Shown here: positions 7,353-14,032 of the stretch, in pieces
Position numbering within the stretch: the stretch's first letter is position 1
Layout of the letters: the number at the start of each line of letters is the position of its first letter
Assembly (NCBI GenBank): GCA_021800315.1
Contig: JAJYZD010000079.1
Location: forward strand, 1-14,032
Length of the DNA stretch: 14,032 nt
Direction of reading: 5' to 3'
From: Bacillota bacterium
Lineage (GTDB): Bacteria > Bacillota > Desulfotomaculia > Desulfotomaculales > JAJYZD01
The notes under the pieces: model-generated
What the model saw: the letters and a program-made list of their open reading frames with translations, nothing else
Told to the model about the DNA's origin: nothing
Database searches by the model: none
Made by a program: the position numbers and the translations under genes

Positions 7353-7553
7353 ATGTGGACAGTAGTATATCTGGCGCCCAACTGCCGGGAGGCGGAACGG
7401 GTCAAGAACCTTCTGACGGCGGAAGGGTTTGTGGTTCAGACCAAAAAGATTTGCGTAGGAAATGACGGCAACGGTCCCGTGGGCATCATGGTTCCCGAAT
7501 CGGAAGCGGGCGAGGCGTTGGAAGTCATCCATGGCCAGAAGATCATGGAATGA
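7353..7553 (+). CDS. Small hypothetical protein, possible DUF2007-like
   Basis: A 66-aa acidic-to-neutral protein beginning MWTVVYLAPNCREAERVKN, with a ferredoxin-like pattern (beta strand, an AERVKNLLTAEGF helix, beta strands, then VPESEAGEALEVIHG helix). Short proteins of this pattern, with an MW-VVY-A start and a VPESE motif, occur upstream of the acc/pfk/pyk region in related Firmicutes and look like the DUF2007 putative signal-transducing family; this is from memory and not tested. No membrane segment or catalytic motif is visible. The ribosome site is weak (a GGGGG run about 10 nt upstream). It lies 88 bp after mtrB and 37 bp before pfkA, so probably shares their transcript. Function unknown. 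Confidence 0.75.
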   Translation: MWTVVYLAPNCREAERVKNLLTAEGFVVQTKKICVGNDGNGPVGIMVPESEAGEALEVIHGQKIME

Positions 7554-7590
7554 CCTGTAACAGGAGTTTTCCGGTGGAAGGAGTGGTTCC

Positions 7591-8553
7591 TTGCAGCGGA
7601 TAGGGGTCATGACCTCGGGCGGCGACGCCCCCGGGATGAACGCCGCCATCCGGGCGGTCGTGCGCAAGGCGGTCTTTCACGGCATTGAGGTTATGGGTAT
7701 CCGGCGTGGCTTCAACGGTTTCATCGAGGGAGACATGGCGCTTTTACACAGCGGTTCTGTGGGCGGAATCATCCAGCGCGGCGGAACCGTCCTCTTTTCC
7801 GCCCGCTCGCCGGAGTTTACAACGCCGGCGGGCCGCAAGAAAGCCTGGGAGAACGTGATTCGGTTCGGGTTGCAGGGCCTGGTGGCCATCGGCGGCGACG
7901 GCACCTTTCACGGCGTCCGGGCCTTTCACCGGGAGTACGGGCTGCCGGTGGCCTGTATCCCGGCCACCATCGACAACGACATTGTCGGCACCGATTACGC
8001 CGTCGGTTTCGACACCGCGGTGAACAACGTGGTGGACGCGGTAGACAAAATCAAGGATACCGCCACTTCGCACGAACGCACCTTTGTCATCGAGGTGATG
8101 GGCCGCGCCAGCGGCCACATCGCCCTGGCGGCCGGATTGGCCGGGGGCGCCGAATCCATCCTGGTTCCCGAACGTCCTGTGAACATCGAAGATGTCTGCG
8201 CCCGGCTGATCCGGGGCCACCGTCGCGGCAAGGAACACAGCATCATCATCGTGGCCGAGGGGGCGGGCAGCGCTCTCGACATAGGGCTGGCCATCAAGGA
8301 GAGGACCGGCTTCGACACCAAGGTGACCATCCTGGGGCACCTGCAGCGGGGCGGCACTCCGAGTGTCTTTGACCGTAACCTGGCCTCGCGGATGGGCTTC
8401 CGGGCCGTGGAAATGCTGATGGACGGAGACACTCCTGCGATGGTGGGCTGGCTGAAGGGCGAAATAGTGAGCCAGGACCTTGACAGCGTGCTGGTCCAGC
8501 CCCGGCCGGCCGACGGGGGGTTGTACCGGCTGGCCGATATCCTGTCCATGTAA
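7591..8553 (+). CDS. pfkA: ATP-dependent 6-phosphofructokinase
   Basis: A 320-aa enzyme, normal length for bacterial PfkA, converting fructose 6-phosphate and ATP to fructose 1,6-bisphosphate, the committed glycolytic step. Visible motifs: SGGDAPGMNAAIRAV (residues 9-23, ATP site), R72 in ARSPEF, GGDGTFHG (101-108), PATIDNDIVGTD (124-135) with the catalytic base D128, EVMGRASGH (148-156), and HLQRGGTPS near the C-terminus. Gly104 in GGDG, and Ala125 where pyrophosphate enzymes have Lys, indicate ATP rather than PPi as phosphoryl donor. The start is TTG with GGAAGGAG 7 nt upstream. It is 22 bp from pyk, so both kinases of glycolysis are made from one message. Confidence 0.96.
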   Translation: MQRIGVMTSGGDAPGMNAAIRAVVRKAVFHGIEVMGIRRGFNGFIEGDMALLHSGSVGGIIQRGGTVLFSARSPEFTTPAGRKKAWENVIRFGLQGLVAIGGDGTFHGVRAFHREYGLPVACIPATIDNDIVGTDYAVGFDTAVNNVVDAVDKIKDTATSHERTFVIEVMGRASGHIALAAGLAGGAESILVPERPVNIEDVCARLIRGHRRGKEHSIIIVAEGAGSALDIGLAIKERTGFDTKVTILGHLQRGGTPSVFDRNLASRMGFRAVEMLMDGDTPAMVGWLKGEIVSQDLDSVLVQPRPADGGLYRLADILSM

Positions 8554-8575
8554 GCCATGTAAGGAGGGGCCCTCT

Positions 8576-10336
8576 TTGCGGCGCACCAAAATAGTGTGTA
8601 CCATCGGCCCGGCCAGCGACGATCCGGCCATTATGCGGGAACTGCTCCGCGCGGGCATGGATGTGGCCAGGTTGAACTTTTCCCACGGCACCAGGGAGGA
8701 GCACGGCGGGCGGATCGCGCTCTTGCGCCGCCTGGCCGGGGAGGAAGGGAAAAACCTGGCCGTTTTGCTCGACACCAAGGGGCCGGAAATAAGGCTGGGT
8801 TTTCTGGAGAAAGAGCCGGTGGTACTGGAGCAGGGCCGGTATACCGTCCTGACCACGGAGCCGGTCAAGGGTAGCGCCGGCCTTCTGCCGGTCAGCTACT
8901 CCGGACTGCCGGCCGACGTTTCTCCGGGCGACGCCATCCTGCTCGCCGACGGGCTGATCGAACTCAGGGTGACCGAAACCGACGGACGCAAGGAAATCCG
9001 CTGCCTGGTGGTAAACGGCGGCGAGTTGACCAGCCAGAAGGGCGTCAACCTGCCCGGGGTGGTGACCAACCTGCCATTTGTCACCCCCGGTGACGCCGGG
9101 GACATCGTATTCGGCGTCCGCTCGGGGGTGGACTTTATCGCCGCCTCCTTTGTCCGTACGACCCAGGACGTCCTGGAGATCAGGCGGATTGTGGAGGAGA
9201 GCGGCGGGAAGCAGCATATCATCGCCAAGATCGAAAACGCCCAGGGTGTGGCCAACCTCGGCGACATCGTGAATGTGGCCGACGGCGTCATGGTGGCCCG
9301 GGGCGACCTGGGCGTGGAGATCGCCATCGAAGAGGTGCCTCTGGTTCAGAAAGACATCATCAGGCGTTGCAACCTGGCCGGCAAGCCGGTGGTCACCGCC
9401 ACCCAGATGCTGGAATCGATGATCGTCAACCCCCGGCCCACCAGGGCGGAGGCCTCCGATGTGGCCAACGCCATCCTCGACGGGACCGACGCCGTCATGC
9501 TTTCGGGGGAGACGGCGGCCGGACATTACCCGGTCCAGGCGGTCCGGACCATGGACCGCATCGCCCGGCGCACCGAGGCCGCCCTGCCGTTTGGAGAGAT
9601 GATGGACCGCCAGAGGAGGAACCTGTCCGGCACCGTCACCGGGGCCATCAGCCACGCCACCGTGACTTCGGCCGACGACCTGGGGGCCGCCGCCATTATC
9701 ACCATCACCCAGTCCGGCTACACCGCCCAGATGGTCTCCCGCTACCGTCCCCGGGCTCCCGTTATAGCGGTGACGCCCCAACCGGAGGTGCGCCGGCGCC
9801 TGGCGCTGCTCTGGGGGGTGGAGGCCCTGGCGGTCGGACCCAGGGGTACCAAGGGCACGGACGAATTGATTGCCGACGCCTTTGACGCGGTCTTGGCCGC
9901 AGCCATGATCGGGCCGGGCGACCTGGTGGTGGTTTCGGCCGGGGTGCCCGCGGGACTGCCCGGTTCCACCAACATGGTGCGGGTGCACACGGTGGGCGAC
10001 ATCCTGGCCCGGGGGGTGGGCATCGGAACGGGGCCGGTCACCGGAACCGTGCGGGTGGCGCGCTCGGCCGGGGAAGCCGGGTCCCTGGTCCAACCGGGCG
10101 ACGTGCTGGTGGTGGCCGCCACCGACCGAGATTTCGTACCGGTGATGGCCAGACTCGGGGCGCTGGTTACCGAAGCCGCCGGCCTTACCTCGCACGGTGC
10201 CATCGTGGCCCTGGAGTACGGGAAGCCGGCCGTGGTGGGGGTGGAAAACGCCACTTCCCTCCTTCCCGCCGGGGAAACGGTCACCGTCGACGCCCGGCGG
10301 GGTCTGATTTACCGGGGACCGGCCAGGGTCCTGTAG
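8576..10336 (+). CDS. pyk: Pyruvate kinase with C-terminal PEP-utilising domain
   Basis: A 586-aa enzyme making pyruvate and ATP from PEP and ADP. The TTG start (RRTKIVCTIGPAS follows) has AAGGAGGGG 6-7 nt upstream; the open frame extends 32 codons further into pfkA but with no family match. Catalytic core residues: R32, N34, S36 and H37 in RLNFSHGT, D66 and K68 in LLDTKGPEIR, K218 and E220 in IIAKIEN, D244 in ARGDLGVE, and T276 in TATQMLESM. After the usual end near 470 there is an extra domain (about 480-580) with a TSHGAIVALEYGKP motif containing H540. This resembles the phosphohistidine domain of PEP synthase and PTS enzyme I, and is typical of Bacillus-type pyruvate kinases, where its role is probably structural or regulatory. 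Paired with pfkA. Confidence 0.96.
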   Translation: MRRTKIVCTIGPASDDPAIMRELLRAGMDVARLNFSHGTREEHGGRIALLRRLAGEEGKNLAVLLDTKGPEIRLGFLEKEPVVLEQGRYTVLTTEPVKGSAGLLPVSYSGLPADVSPGDAILLADGLIELRVTETDGRKEIRCLVVNGGELTSQKGVNLPGVVTNLPFVTPGDAGDIVFGVRSGVDFIAASFVRTTQDVLEIRRIVEESGGKQHIIAKIENAQGVANLGDIVNVADGVMVARGDLGVEIAIEEVPLVQKDIIRRCNLAGKPVVTATQMLESMIVNPRPTRAEASDVANAILDGTDAVMLSGETAAGHYPVQAVRTMDRIARRTEAALPFGEMMDRQRRNLSGTVTGAISHATVTSADDLGAAAIITITQSGYTAQMVSRYRPRAPVIAVTPQPEVRRRLALLWGVEALAVGPRGTKGTDELIADAFDAVLAAAMIGPGDLVVVSAGVPAGLPGSTNMVRVHTVGDILARGVGIGTGPVTGTVRVARSAGEAGSLVQPGDVLVVAATDRDFVPVMARLGALVTEAAGLTSHGAIVALEYGKPAVVGVENATSLLPAGETVTVDARRGLIYRGPARVL

Positions 10337-10472
10337 GGGCGGCTGCGGATTCTTTCGAAGACATTGTGGCGGGCCGGTCTGGATTGCGGTGGTTGGGGCC
10401 GGGGGATCCCCAGAGGCTGGCCAGGCATGCCAAATATTCCATGTCGTTTTGCGGTTGAAAGGAGTTGTCGCT

Positions 10473-11384
10473 GTGCAATTCCAACACGTCAGGGTTATAC
10501 AGGGTTCCAATGCCAGTAAATTTCCCGCTTGCACATCCCTTCTCATTGACGACGGGGATGCGGTGGCGGTCATTGACCCGGGAGCGGGCCCCGGGGCTTT
10601 GGCGGGGGCCCTGGGGAACCGGGAGGTTGATATGGTAATCAATACCCATTATCACTTCGATCATCTCTCGGGAAACCATCTGTTCCCCCGGGCCAGGGTA
10701 TATATGAACCCTGTTGAAGTCGGTGTTTTTTCCAACCTGGGCCTGGTTGGAGAATGGATCGGCATCAGGGAGGTTTTCGGTGAGGAAGGCGTCGCCGGCT
10801 GGCTGAAGACGGTCGCCCGGCCGGACAGTCCGCAAACGGAGTTTTCGCCATCCAGTCGTCACGAATGGTGGTTGTCGACGCGGGCTCCAGCCGGCTCCTA
10901 TGTCTACGACCGGGTGTGGGAAATCGGGAAGACGCGGGTGGTTATGGTCCATGCACCCGGTCACACGAACGGTTTTTGCTGCCCCTACTTTCCCGACGAG
11001 GGGCTCGTATACACTGGTGATATCGACCTGACCGGTTTCGGGCCGTGGTATTGCGGCAGCGACGGGAACATCGAACAGTTCCTGCTCTCCGCCCAACGGG
11101 TGGCCCGGCTGGACGCCGAATGGTTTGTGACCGGCCATCAGGCGGGAACCGTCTCCCGGGCTGATTTTGCCGGGAAACTGGAACAGTTCCTGGAGGTCGT
11201 CAACCAGCGGCAGGAGCGGCTTATGGGGTTTCTGGAAGCTGGTATACAGCCCGAAGATATACCGAGCCACGGTCTCCTGTACCCGCCCAAGTACCAGGTG
11301 GATCCCTGGGTTGTCATGTGGGAGAGGATTGGCGTACGCAAGCATATGGCGTTTCTCCGGAAGGGCAAGGGGGACGGGAACTGA
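10473..11384 (+). CDS. Metallo-beta-lactamase-fold hydrolase
   Basis: A 303-aa protein with the full metal-binding set of the MBL fold: H59, H61, D63 and H64 in THYHFDHLSGN, H164 in APGHTNG, D183 in YTGDIDL, and H222 in VTGHQAG. It should therefore be an active binuclear Zn or Fe hydrolase. The substrate is not evident; relatives include glyoxalase II-like thioesterases, lactonases and RNA-processing enzymes, but the C-terminal beta-CASP or KH parts of RNases are absent. A helical tail of about 70 residues ends in basic RKGKGDGN. I chose GTG 10473 because GAAAGGAG ends 8 nt upstream and it gives a compact N-terminus; 28 more codons upstream are open but unlike the fold. It is 136 bp from pyk with no clear terminator between, so read-through is possible. 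Confidence 0.88.
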   Translation: MQFQHVRVIQGSNASKFPACTSLLIDDGDAVAVIDPGAGPGALAGALGNREVDMVINTHYHFDHLSGNHLFPRARVYMNPVEVGVFSNLGLVGEWIGIREVFGEEGVAGWLKTVARPDSPQTEFSPSSRHEWWLSTRAPAGSYVYDRVWEIGKTRVVMVHAPGHTNGFCCPYFPDEGLVYTGDIDLTGFGPWYCGSDGNIEQFLLSAQRVARLDAEWFVTGHQAGTVSRADFAGKLEQFLEVVNQRQERLMGFLEAGIQPEDIPSHGLLYPPKYQVDPWVVMWERIGVRKHMAFLRKGKGDGN

Positions 11385-11622
11385 GCGATTCGCGCCCCCT
11401 ATTGTTGTCCGGAGGAAAGACGGGAGACTCGGGGGGGGGTGCAGCCGGGAGTCCCCGCCTGTTTCTGTATAATGAAGCCTGCGGGTCATCCTTTGCGGCG
11501 GGCACACCTGCCGCATTGCCACGTCGGGAAACCGTCCACTCCTGGTGAATTATCGAAGTTCAGCAGGAAGGCGTAACCGGATAGCGAATTGTTTTGGCAG
11601 CATGGAAAGAGGTGATGCCGCG
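11385..11622 (+). promoter_or_regulatory. Intergenic region with possible promoter and hairpin
   Basis: A perfect TATAAT lies at 11468-11473, preceded directly by TG, but no good -35 is visible 16-18 bp upstream, so the promoter is only tentative. A hairpin TGCGGC...GCCGCA follows at about 11494-11514. A clear ribosome site AAAGAGGTGAT (11605-11615) precedes the ATG at 11623 of the oxidoreductase remnant, showing that this was once a translated gene with its own leader. Confidence 0.4.
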
Positions 11623-11866
11623 ATGCGCTTTGTGATTATGGGTAACAGCGCCGCCGGGGTGTCGCCCGCGGAATTGTTGCGCCGCCTGGGCGGGACCGGG
11701 GAGATTACCATCGTCTCCGACGGCATGTCGCAGAAATATGTTGACCGGTCTGCTGGGTGAGAGCGTATTAACCCATGGGGAGCAGAAACCAGAACCCCGG
11801 AAATTTCAGCAAGAGAGGGACGCCCTGCAGGCTGAGGCTGCCGTCTTAGACCCGCAACCCTGTTAG
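11623..11866 (+). pseudogene. Remnant of FAD/NAD(P)-dependent oxidoreductase (N-terminus only)
   Basis: From ATG 11623 the frame reads MRFVIMGNSAAGVSPAELLR then GEITIVSD, the N-terminal FAD-binding Rossmann motif (GxSAAG, then the acidic end of strand 2) of pyridine-nucleotide-disulphide oxidoreductases such as NADH oxidase or the nitrite reductase flavodomain. The frame ends after 45 codons at 11760. A second frame, starting around 11738, continues with MLTGLLGES, which resembles the segment expected next in this family (SRPLLTGLLAG), and stops at 11866. This indicates a frameshift near 11735, followed by loss of the remaining roughly 350-400 residues of a normal enzyme. The good ribosome site suggests recent decay. 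It ends 4 nt before the RNA ligase start, so the two may share a transcript. Confidence 0.6.
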
Positions 11867-11870
11867 AACG

Positions 11871-12590
11871 GTGCACAGCGACAAACCATTGGGCATTAAA
11901 GCCTACGGATCGATTCCCCATCTTCCCGGCAGCCGCCTCGGCCCGGGCGACCACCGGGTGACGGACGGACAGGCCAGGATTTGCCTTTTGAAGGCGAGAG
12001 ATCGGCACGACCGGATAATCGTGCAGGAGAAGGTGGATGGCTCCAACGTAGCCGTGGCCAGAACCGGCGGCGTCATCGTCCCCCTGATCAGGGCCGGGTA
12101 CCGGGCCGAGTCTTCCCCGTTTAAACAGCATCGCTTGTTTGCCCACTGGGTATACCGTAACTACCTACGCTTCGACGCTCTCCTGGATGAAGGGGAACGC
12201 TTGGTGGGTGAGTGGCTGGCGCAGGCCCACGGCACCCGCTACGCTTTGTTTCACGAGCCCTTTGTGGTTTTCGACCTGATGAGGGGGCAAACCCGTCTTT
12301 CCTTGGCCGCGTTTACCGAAAGGCTAGCCGGTCGCTTTGTGCGGCCGTTCCTCCTTCACGAAGGCGGTCCTTGCTCCATGGAGCGGGCGCAGCAACTGCT
12401 GGGCCGGTTCGGCGGACACGGGGCCCTGGAAACGCCTGAAGGGGCGGTCTGGCGGGTGGAGCGGCAGGGCAGGGTCGACTTTCTGGCCAAATGGGTTCGT
12501 CCGGACAAGGTCGATGGGTGCTACCTGCCGGAGATGTCGGGCGGCCCGGAGATATGGAACTGGCGGCCGGATGGTTCACCGGAATTATAG
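11871..12590 (+). CDS. RNA ligase, nucleotidyltransferase (Rnl2-like) family
   Basis: A 239-aa protein with the motifs of ATP-dependent polynucleotide ligases: motif I EKVDGSN with the adenylated lysine K54, motif IIIa FVVFDL (131-136), motif IV EGAVWR with E190, and motif V FLAKWVR with K207. The N-terminus KAYGSIPHLPGSR is typical of the RNA_ligase family (PF09414), where it precedes motif I. Such enzymes seal 3'-OH/5'-phosphate nicks in RNA through an enzyme-AMP intermediate. It is short, close to the bare catalytic domain, with no visible C-terminal partner domain or OB-fold, so it may act alone or with another protein. The start is GTG; an in-frame stop at 11847-11849 fixes it to within a few codons, and the ribosome site is poor, hinting at coupling to the preceding frame. 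The exact RNA substrate is unknown. Confidence 0.83.
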   Translation: MHSDKPLGIKAYGSIPHLPGSRLGPGDHRVTDGQARICLLKARDRHDRIIVQEKVDGSNVAVARTGGVIVPLIRAGYRAESSPFKQHRLFAHWVYRNYLRFDALLDEGERLVGEWLAQAHGTRYALFHEPFVVFDLMRGQTRLSLAAFTERLAGRFVRPFLLHEGGPCSMERAQQLLGRFGGHGALETPEGAVWRVERQGRVDFLAKWVRPDKVDGCYLPEMSGGPEIWNWRPDGSPEL

Positions 12591-12614
12591 CAAACCGTGG
12601 AGGAGCGGCAACCG

Positions 12615-12737
12615 GTGCGAGTGGTCAAGTACAAGGATTGCATCGAGCTCAAGATCAGCGATATACCCGACCGCTAAATCGACCGGATAAAGTTGCGGCA
12701 GTGCCACCCGGGACTCTTGGCCGACGGCGACAGGTAG
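12615..12737 (+). pseudogene. Short conserved-looking frame broken by an in-frame stop
   Basis: A good ribosome site (GGAGGAG, about 12598-12605) precedes GTG 12615. The frame reads VRVVKYKDCIELKISDIPDR, meets TAA at 12675-12677, and then continues in the same frame as IDRIKLRQCHPGLLADGDR to TAG at 12735. Both halves have a protein-like mix of charged and hydrophobic residues, and the join suggests a single 40-aa protein with a nonsense change, perhaps from TAT or TAC. It starts 24 nt after the RNA ligase stop, so it was probably co-transcribed with it. I do not recognise the family. It may instead be a chance open frame. Confidence 0.4.
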
Positions 12738-13199
12738 ATCAGCCGTCTTCCAAAAGCAGGACAAATCCATTGCGGCTCTTATCCCGTTGTAGCGGGGTGA
12801 CCCCGAGCGGCAGTAAATGGGGAATTAAGGATACCAGGAAACCAGACGGGTCAAGGACTTCGGGGTTAACCATCGTCCGCTGTCCTAACCCGGAGATCCA
12901 TCCCGTTAATTCTCAGACAATGCAATGCTAAAACCATCTTACCATATATTACTATTTTGTAGTTTAAGGGATGCGAAAGCCTGGTTGTTTTTTTATCATT
13001 AGAATCCGTAAACCGAAAGGATAATTTCTCAAATTGTCGAACCAACATATATTTGGATGCGCGCCCATGCCGGCGCAGACGTACTTTTTTTCCGGAAGGC
13101 GGCGAATGCCCCCGGTTTCGTTTTCGTTCGGGGAGCGCAGGACAAGTCTGAGTCCGGCTGCAACTCAAGCGTACTGGTTATCGGAAGGATGAACGCACC
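12738..13199. other. Gene-poor region with AT-rich core upstream of cas3
   Basis: I see no convincing gene here. From about 12925 to 13060 the sequence becomes markedly AT-richer than anything before it in the window (for example TTACCATATATTACTATTTTG near 12940), with homopolymer T runs at 12988-12994 and 13085-13091. Short -10-like boxes (TATATT at 12945 and 13046) lack matching -35 elements, so I call no promoter, although one for cas3 is expected here. Small hairpins occur, for example GGGGTGACCCC at 12795-12805. No CRISPR repeats are present. A ribosome site GGAAGGA at 13183-13189 serves the cas3 start. Confidence 0.5.
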
Positions 13200-13817
13200 T
13201 TGGGGTTTTACGCTCACTCGGATAGGGAGAATGACCGAAACCAGTGGCAGCTGTTGAAAGCCCACTTAGGGGATACTGCTGTAAATGCCGCCAGGTTTGC
13301 CAAGACCTTCGGGGCCGAAAAACTCGCCTATGCCGCCGGGCTTCTTCACGATGTCGGAAAATATTCCGATGCCTTTCAAGAGCTTCTTGAGGGCAGGCCC
13401 GGCAGAGTCGACCATTCTACGCCCGGTGCGGTTGAAGCTGCAAAGCGGTTCGGTCCCGCAGGGCGATTATTGGCGTATATGATTGCCGGGCACCATTGCG
13501 GGCTGCCCGACTGGGGAAGCGCTGCCGACGAGTCGTCCCTGGAAGCCAGACTCAGCAAGGGTTTGGAAGACTATAGCGCGTTTGTCGAAGAGATAGACCT
13601 GCCGGCACCCCGGGATGTAACCTTACCCAACCTTGTCCCGAGTGCGGGGGGCGGGTTTTGTGCCCAGTTTTTGATTAGATTAGTGTATTCCTGTTTGGTT
13701 GATGCGGATTTTCTTAACACGGAGAGTGTATTAGATCCTGATAATGCCGTCTTCCGTCACCGGCCATATTCATTAAAGGACTTAAGTCGAGAACTAGACT
13801 CGTATCTTGTTGTCTAG
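13200..13817 (+). CDS. cas3: CRISPR-associated Cas3 HD nuclease domain, helicase missing
   Basis: A 205-aa protein matching the N-terminal HD nuclease domain of type I Cas3, which degrades the DNA target opened by Cascade. Visible: the FYAHSD N-terminus, H22 in LKAHL, the H50-D51 pair in GLLHDVGKYSDAFQ, H72 in VDHST, H98-H99 in AGHHCGLPDW, and D168/D170 in LVDADFLNTE. This complete metal site should be catalytically able. Full-length Cas3 continues into an SF2 helicase (total about 700-800 aa); here the frame stops at 13817, and no Walker A (GxGKT) occurs in any frame in the remaining 215 bp. The pattern looks like the type I-C Cas3 N-terminus, but a natural separate Cas3'' cannot be excluded. 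The start is TTG with GGAAGGA 10 nt upstream. A transposase-like frame begins 97 bp downstream, so truncation is likely. Confidence 0.82.
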   Translation: MGFYAHSDRENDRNQWQLLKAHLGDTAVNAARFAKTFGAEKLAYAAGLLHDVGKYSDAFQELLEGRPGRVDHSTPGAVEAAKRFGPAGRLLAYMIAGHHCGLPDWGSAADESSLEARLSKGLEDYSAFVEEIDLPAPRDVTLPNLVPSAGGGFCAQFLIRLVYSCLVDADFLNTESVLDPDNAVFRHRPYSLKDLSRELDSYLVV

Positions 13818-13913
13818 GAAATTATACTTTCCTCACGCGGCCGAAGATTCCTATCGACAAAGTGATATGAATAGGATCTTGTCAATTCTTGCAGCATGAG
13901 ATAGAGTGGTTTC

Positions 13914-14032
13914 ATGAGAACGAATGAAAATGCTTCCAGGCAGGAATCGATTAAGATTAAAAAGATAATCATGGATCACTGGGCTGCATTTCTTCTGGCA
14001 TATTTGGCCAGGATACCGCCAGATATGTTGTC
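13914..14032 (+). CDS. Probable IS91-like transposase, N-terminus (cut by window end)
   Basis: An ATG frame of 39 visible codons runs off the window: MRTNENASRQESIKIKKIIM, then DHWAAFLLAYLARIPPDML. The segment IKKII-DHW-AFL with a following IP-ML resembles the start of the Y2-type IS91/ISCR-like transposases, which continue with a KMLxCG and a zinc-binding domain; that diagnostic part is outside the window. The region is AT-richer than the housekeeping genes, and it lies just after the truncated cas3. If right, the element may have interrupted or eroded the CRISPR operon. The ribosome site is weak (GAGTGG just upstream). It could also be another small accessory gene; I hold this only moderately. 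Confidence 0.45.
   Translation, partial: MRTNENASRQESIKIKKIIMDHWAAFLLAYLARIPPDML

Noticed and set aside
8294..10642. 782-codon minus-strand open frame spanning pfkA and pyk
   Set aside because: Shadow of two well-supported glycolytic genes; it crosses their intergenic ribosome site and has no domain.
12491..12931. Plus-strand frame of 146 codons overlapping the ligase end and the gene-poor gap
   Set aside because: Over a third overlaps the ligase in another frame; the rest has no recognisable motif or ribosome site.
12866..13168. 100-codon minus-strand frame upstream of cas3
   Set aside because: Lies over the AT-rich leader region, has no ribosome site and an Arg/Lys-rich product with no recognised domain.
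12738..13199. CRISPR array upstream of cas3
   Set aside because: No repeated 25-37 bp units with spacers are present anywhere in the window.
13057..13257. 66-codon plus-strand frame overlapping the cas3 start
   Set aside because: It overlaps the HD domain start in another frame; weak coding character and no family match, though a small leader gene is not fully excluded.

Overview
The window is GC-rich bacterial DNA with strong Shine-Dalgarno sites, frequent TTG/GTG starts, a stand-alone TRAP (MtrB) gene and a pfkA-pyk pair downstream of dnaE. This combination suggests a high-GC, probably anaerobic Firmicute of the Desulfotomaculum/Pelotomaculum/Desulforudis kind. The assignment is an inference from gene content; there is no rRNA in the window.

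Left part (1-2924): a block of three back-to-back GC hairpins precedes a secreted or membrane-anchored Tim44-like protein (+). This converges with an APC-family amino acid permease (-). The permease and dnaE are divergent across a 222-bp region holding palindromes and a 13-bp direct repeat.

Central part (2925-11384): dnaE, the replicative DNA polymerase III alpha subunit, carries an in-frame 178-residue mini-intein at the conserved FNK|SHA motif. The intein keeps every splicing residue I can check and holds what looks like the stump of a deleted LAGLIDADG homing endonuclease. Downstream, behind a recognisable promoter, come mtrB (tryptophan-sensing RNA-binding protein TRAP), a 66-aa hypothetical protein, pfkA and pyk (22 bp apart, surely co-transcribed; pyk has the extra C-terminal PEP-utilising domain). 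A complete metallo-beta-lactamase-fold hydrolase follows. This is an ordinary housekeeping block except for the intein and the location of TRAP.

Right part (11385-14032): an accessory, decaying region. It holds a frameshifted and truncated flavin-dependent oxidoreductase remnant, an intact 239-aa nucleotidyltransferase-type RNA ligase, a short downstream reading frame broken by in-frame stops, and an AT-richer gene-poor stretch. It ends with a Cas3 HD-nuclease domain that stops where the helicase should begin, followed within 100 bp by the start of a probable IS91-like transposase cut by the window edge. The simplest reading is a CRISPR (type I) locus broken by a mobile element, next to other eroded genes.

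Most notable: the mini-intein with its endonuclease stump, TRAP outside its usual setting, and the RNA ligase next to CRISPR debris. I saw no CRISPR repeat array, tRNA or rRNA in the window, and no convincing intrinsic terminator with a T-run.
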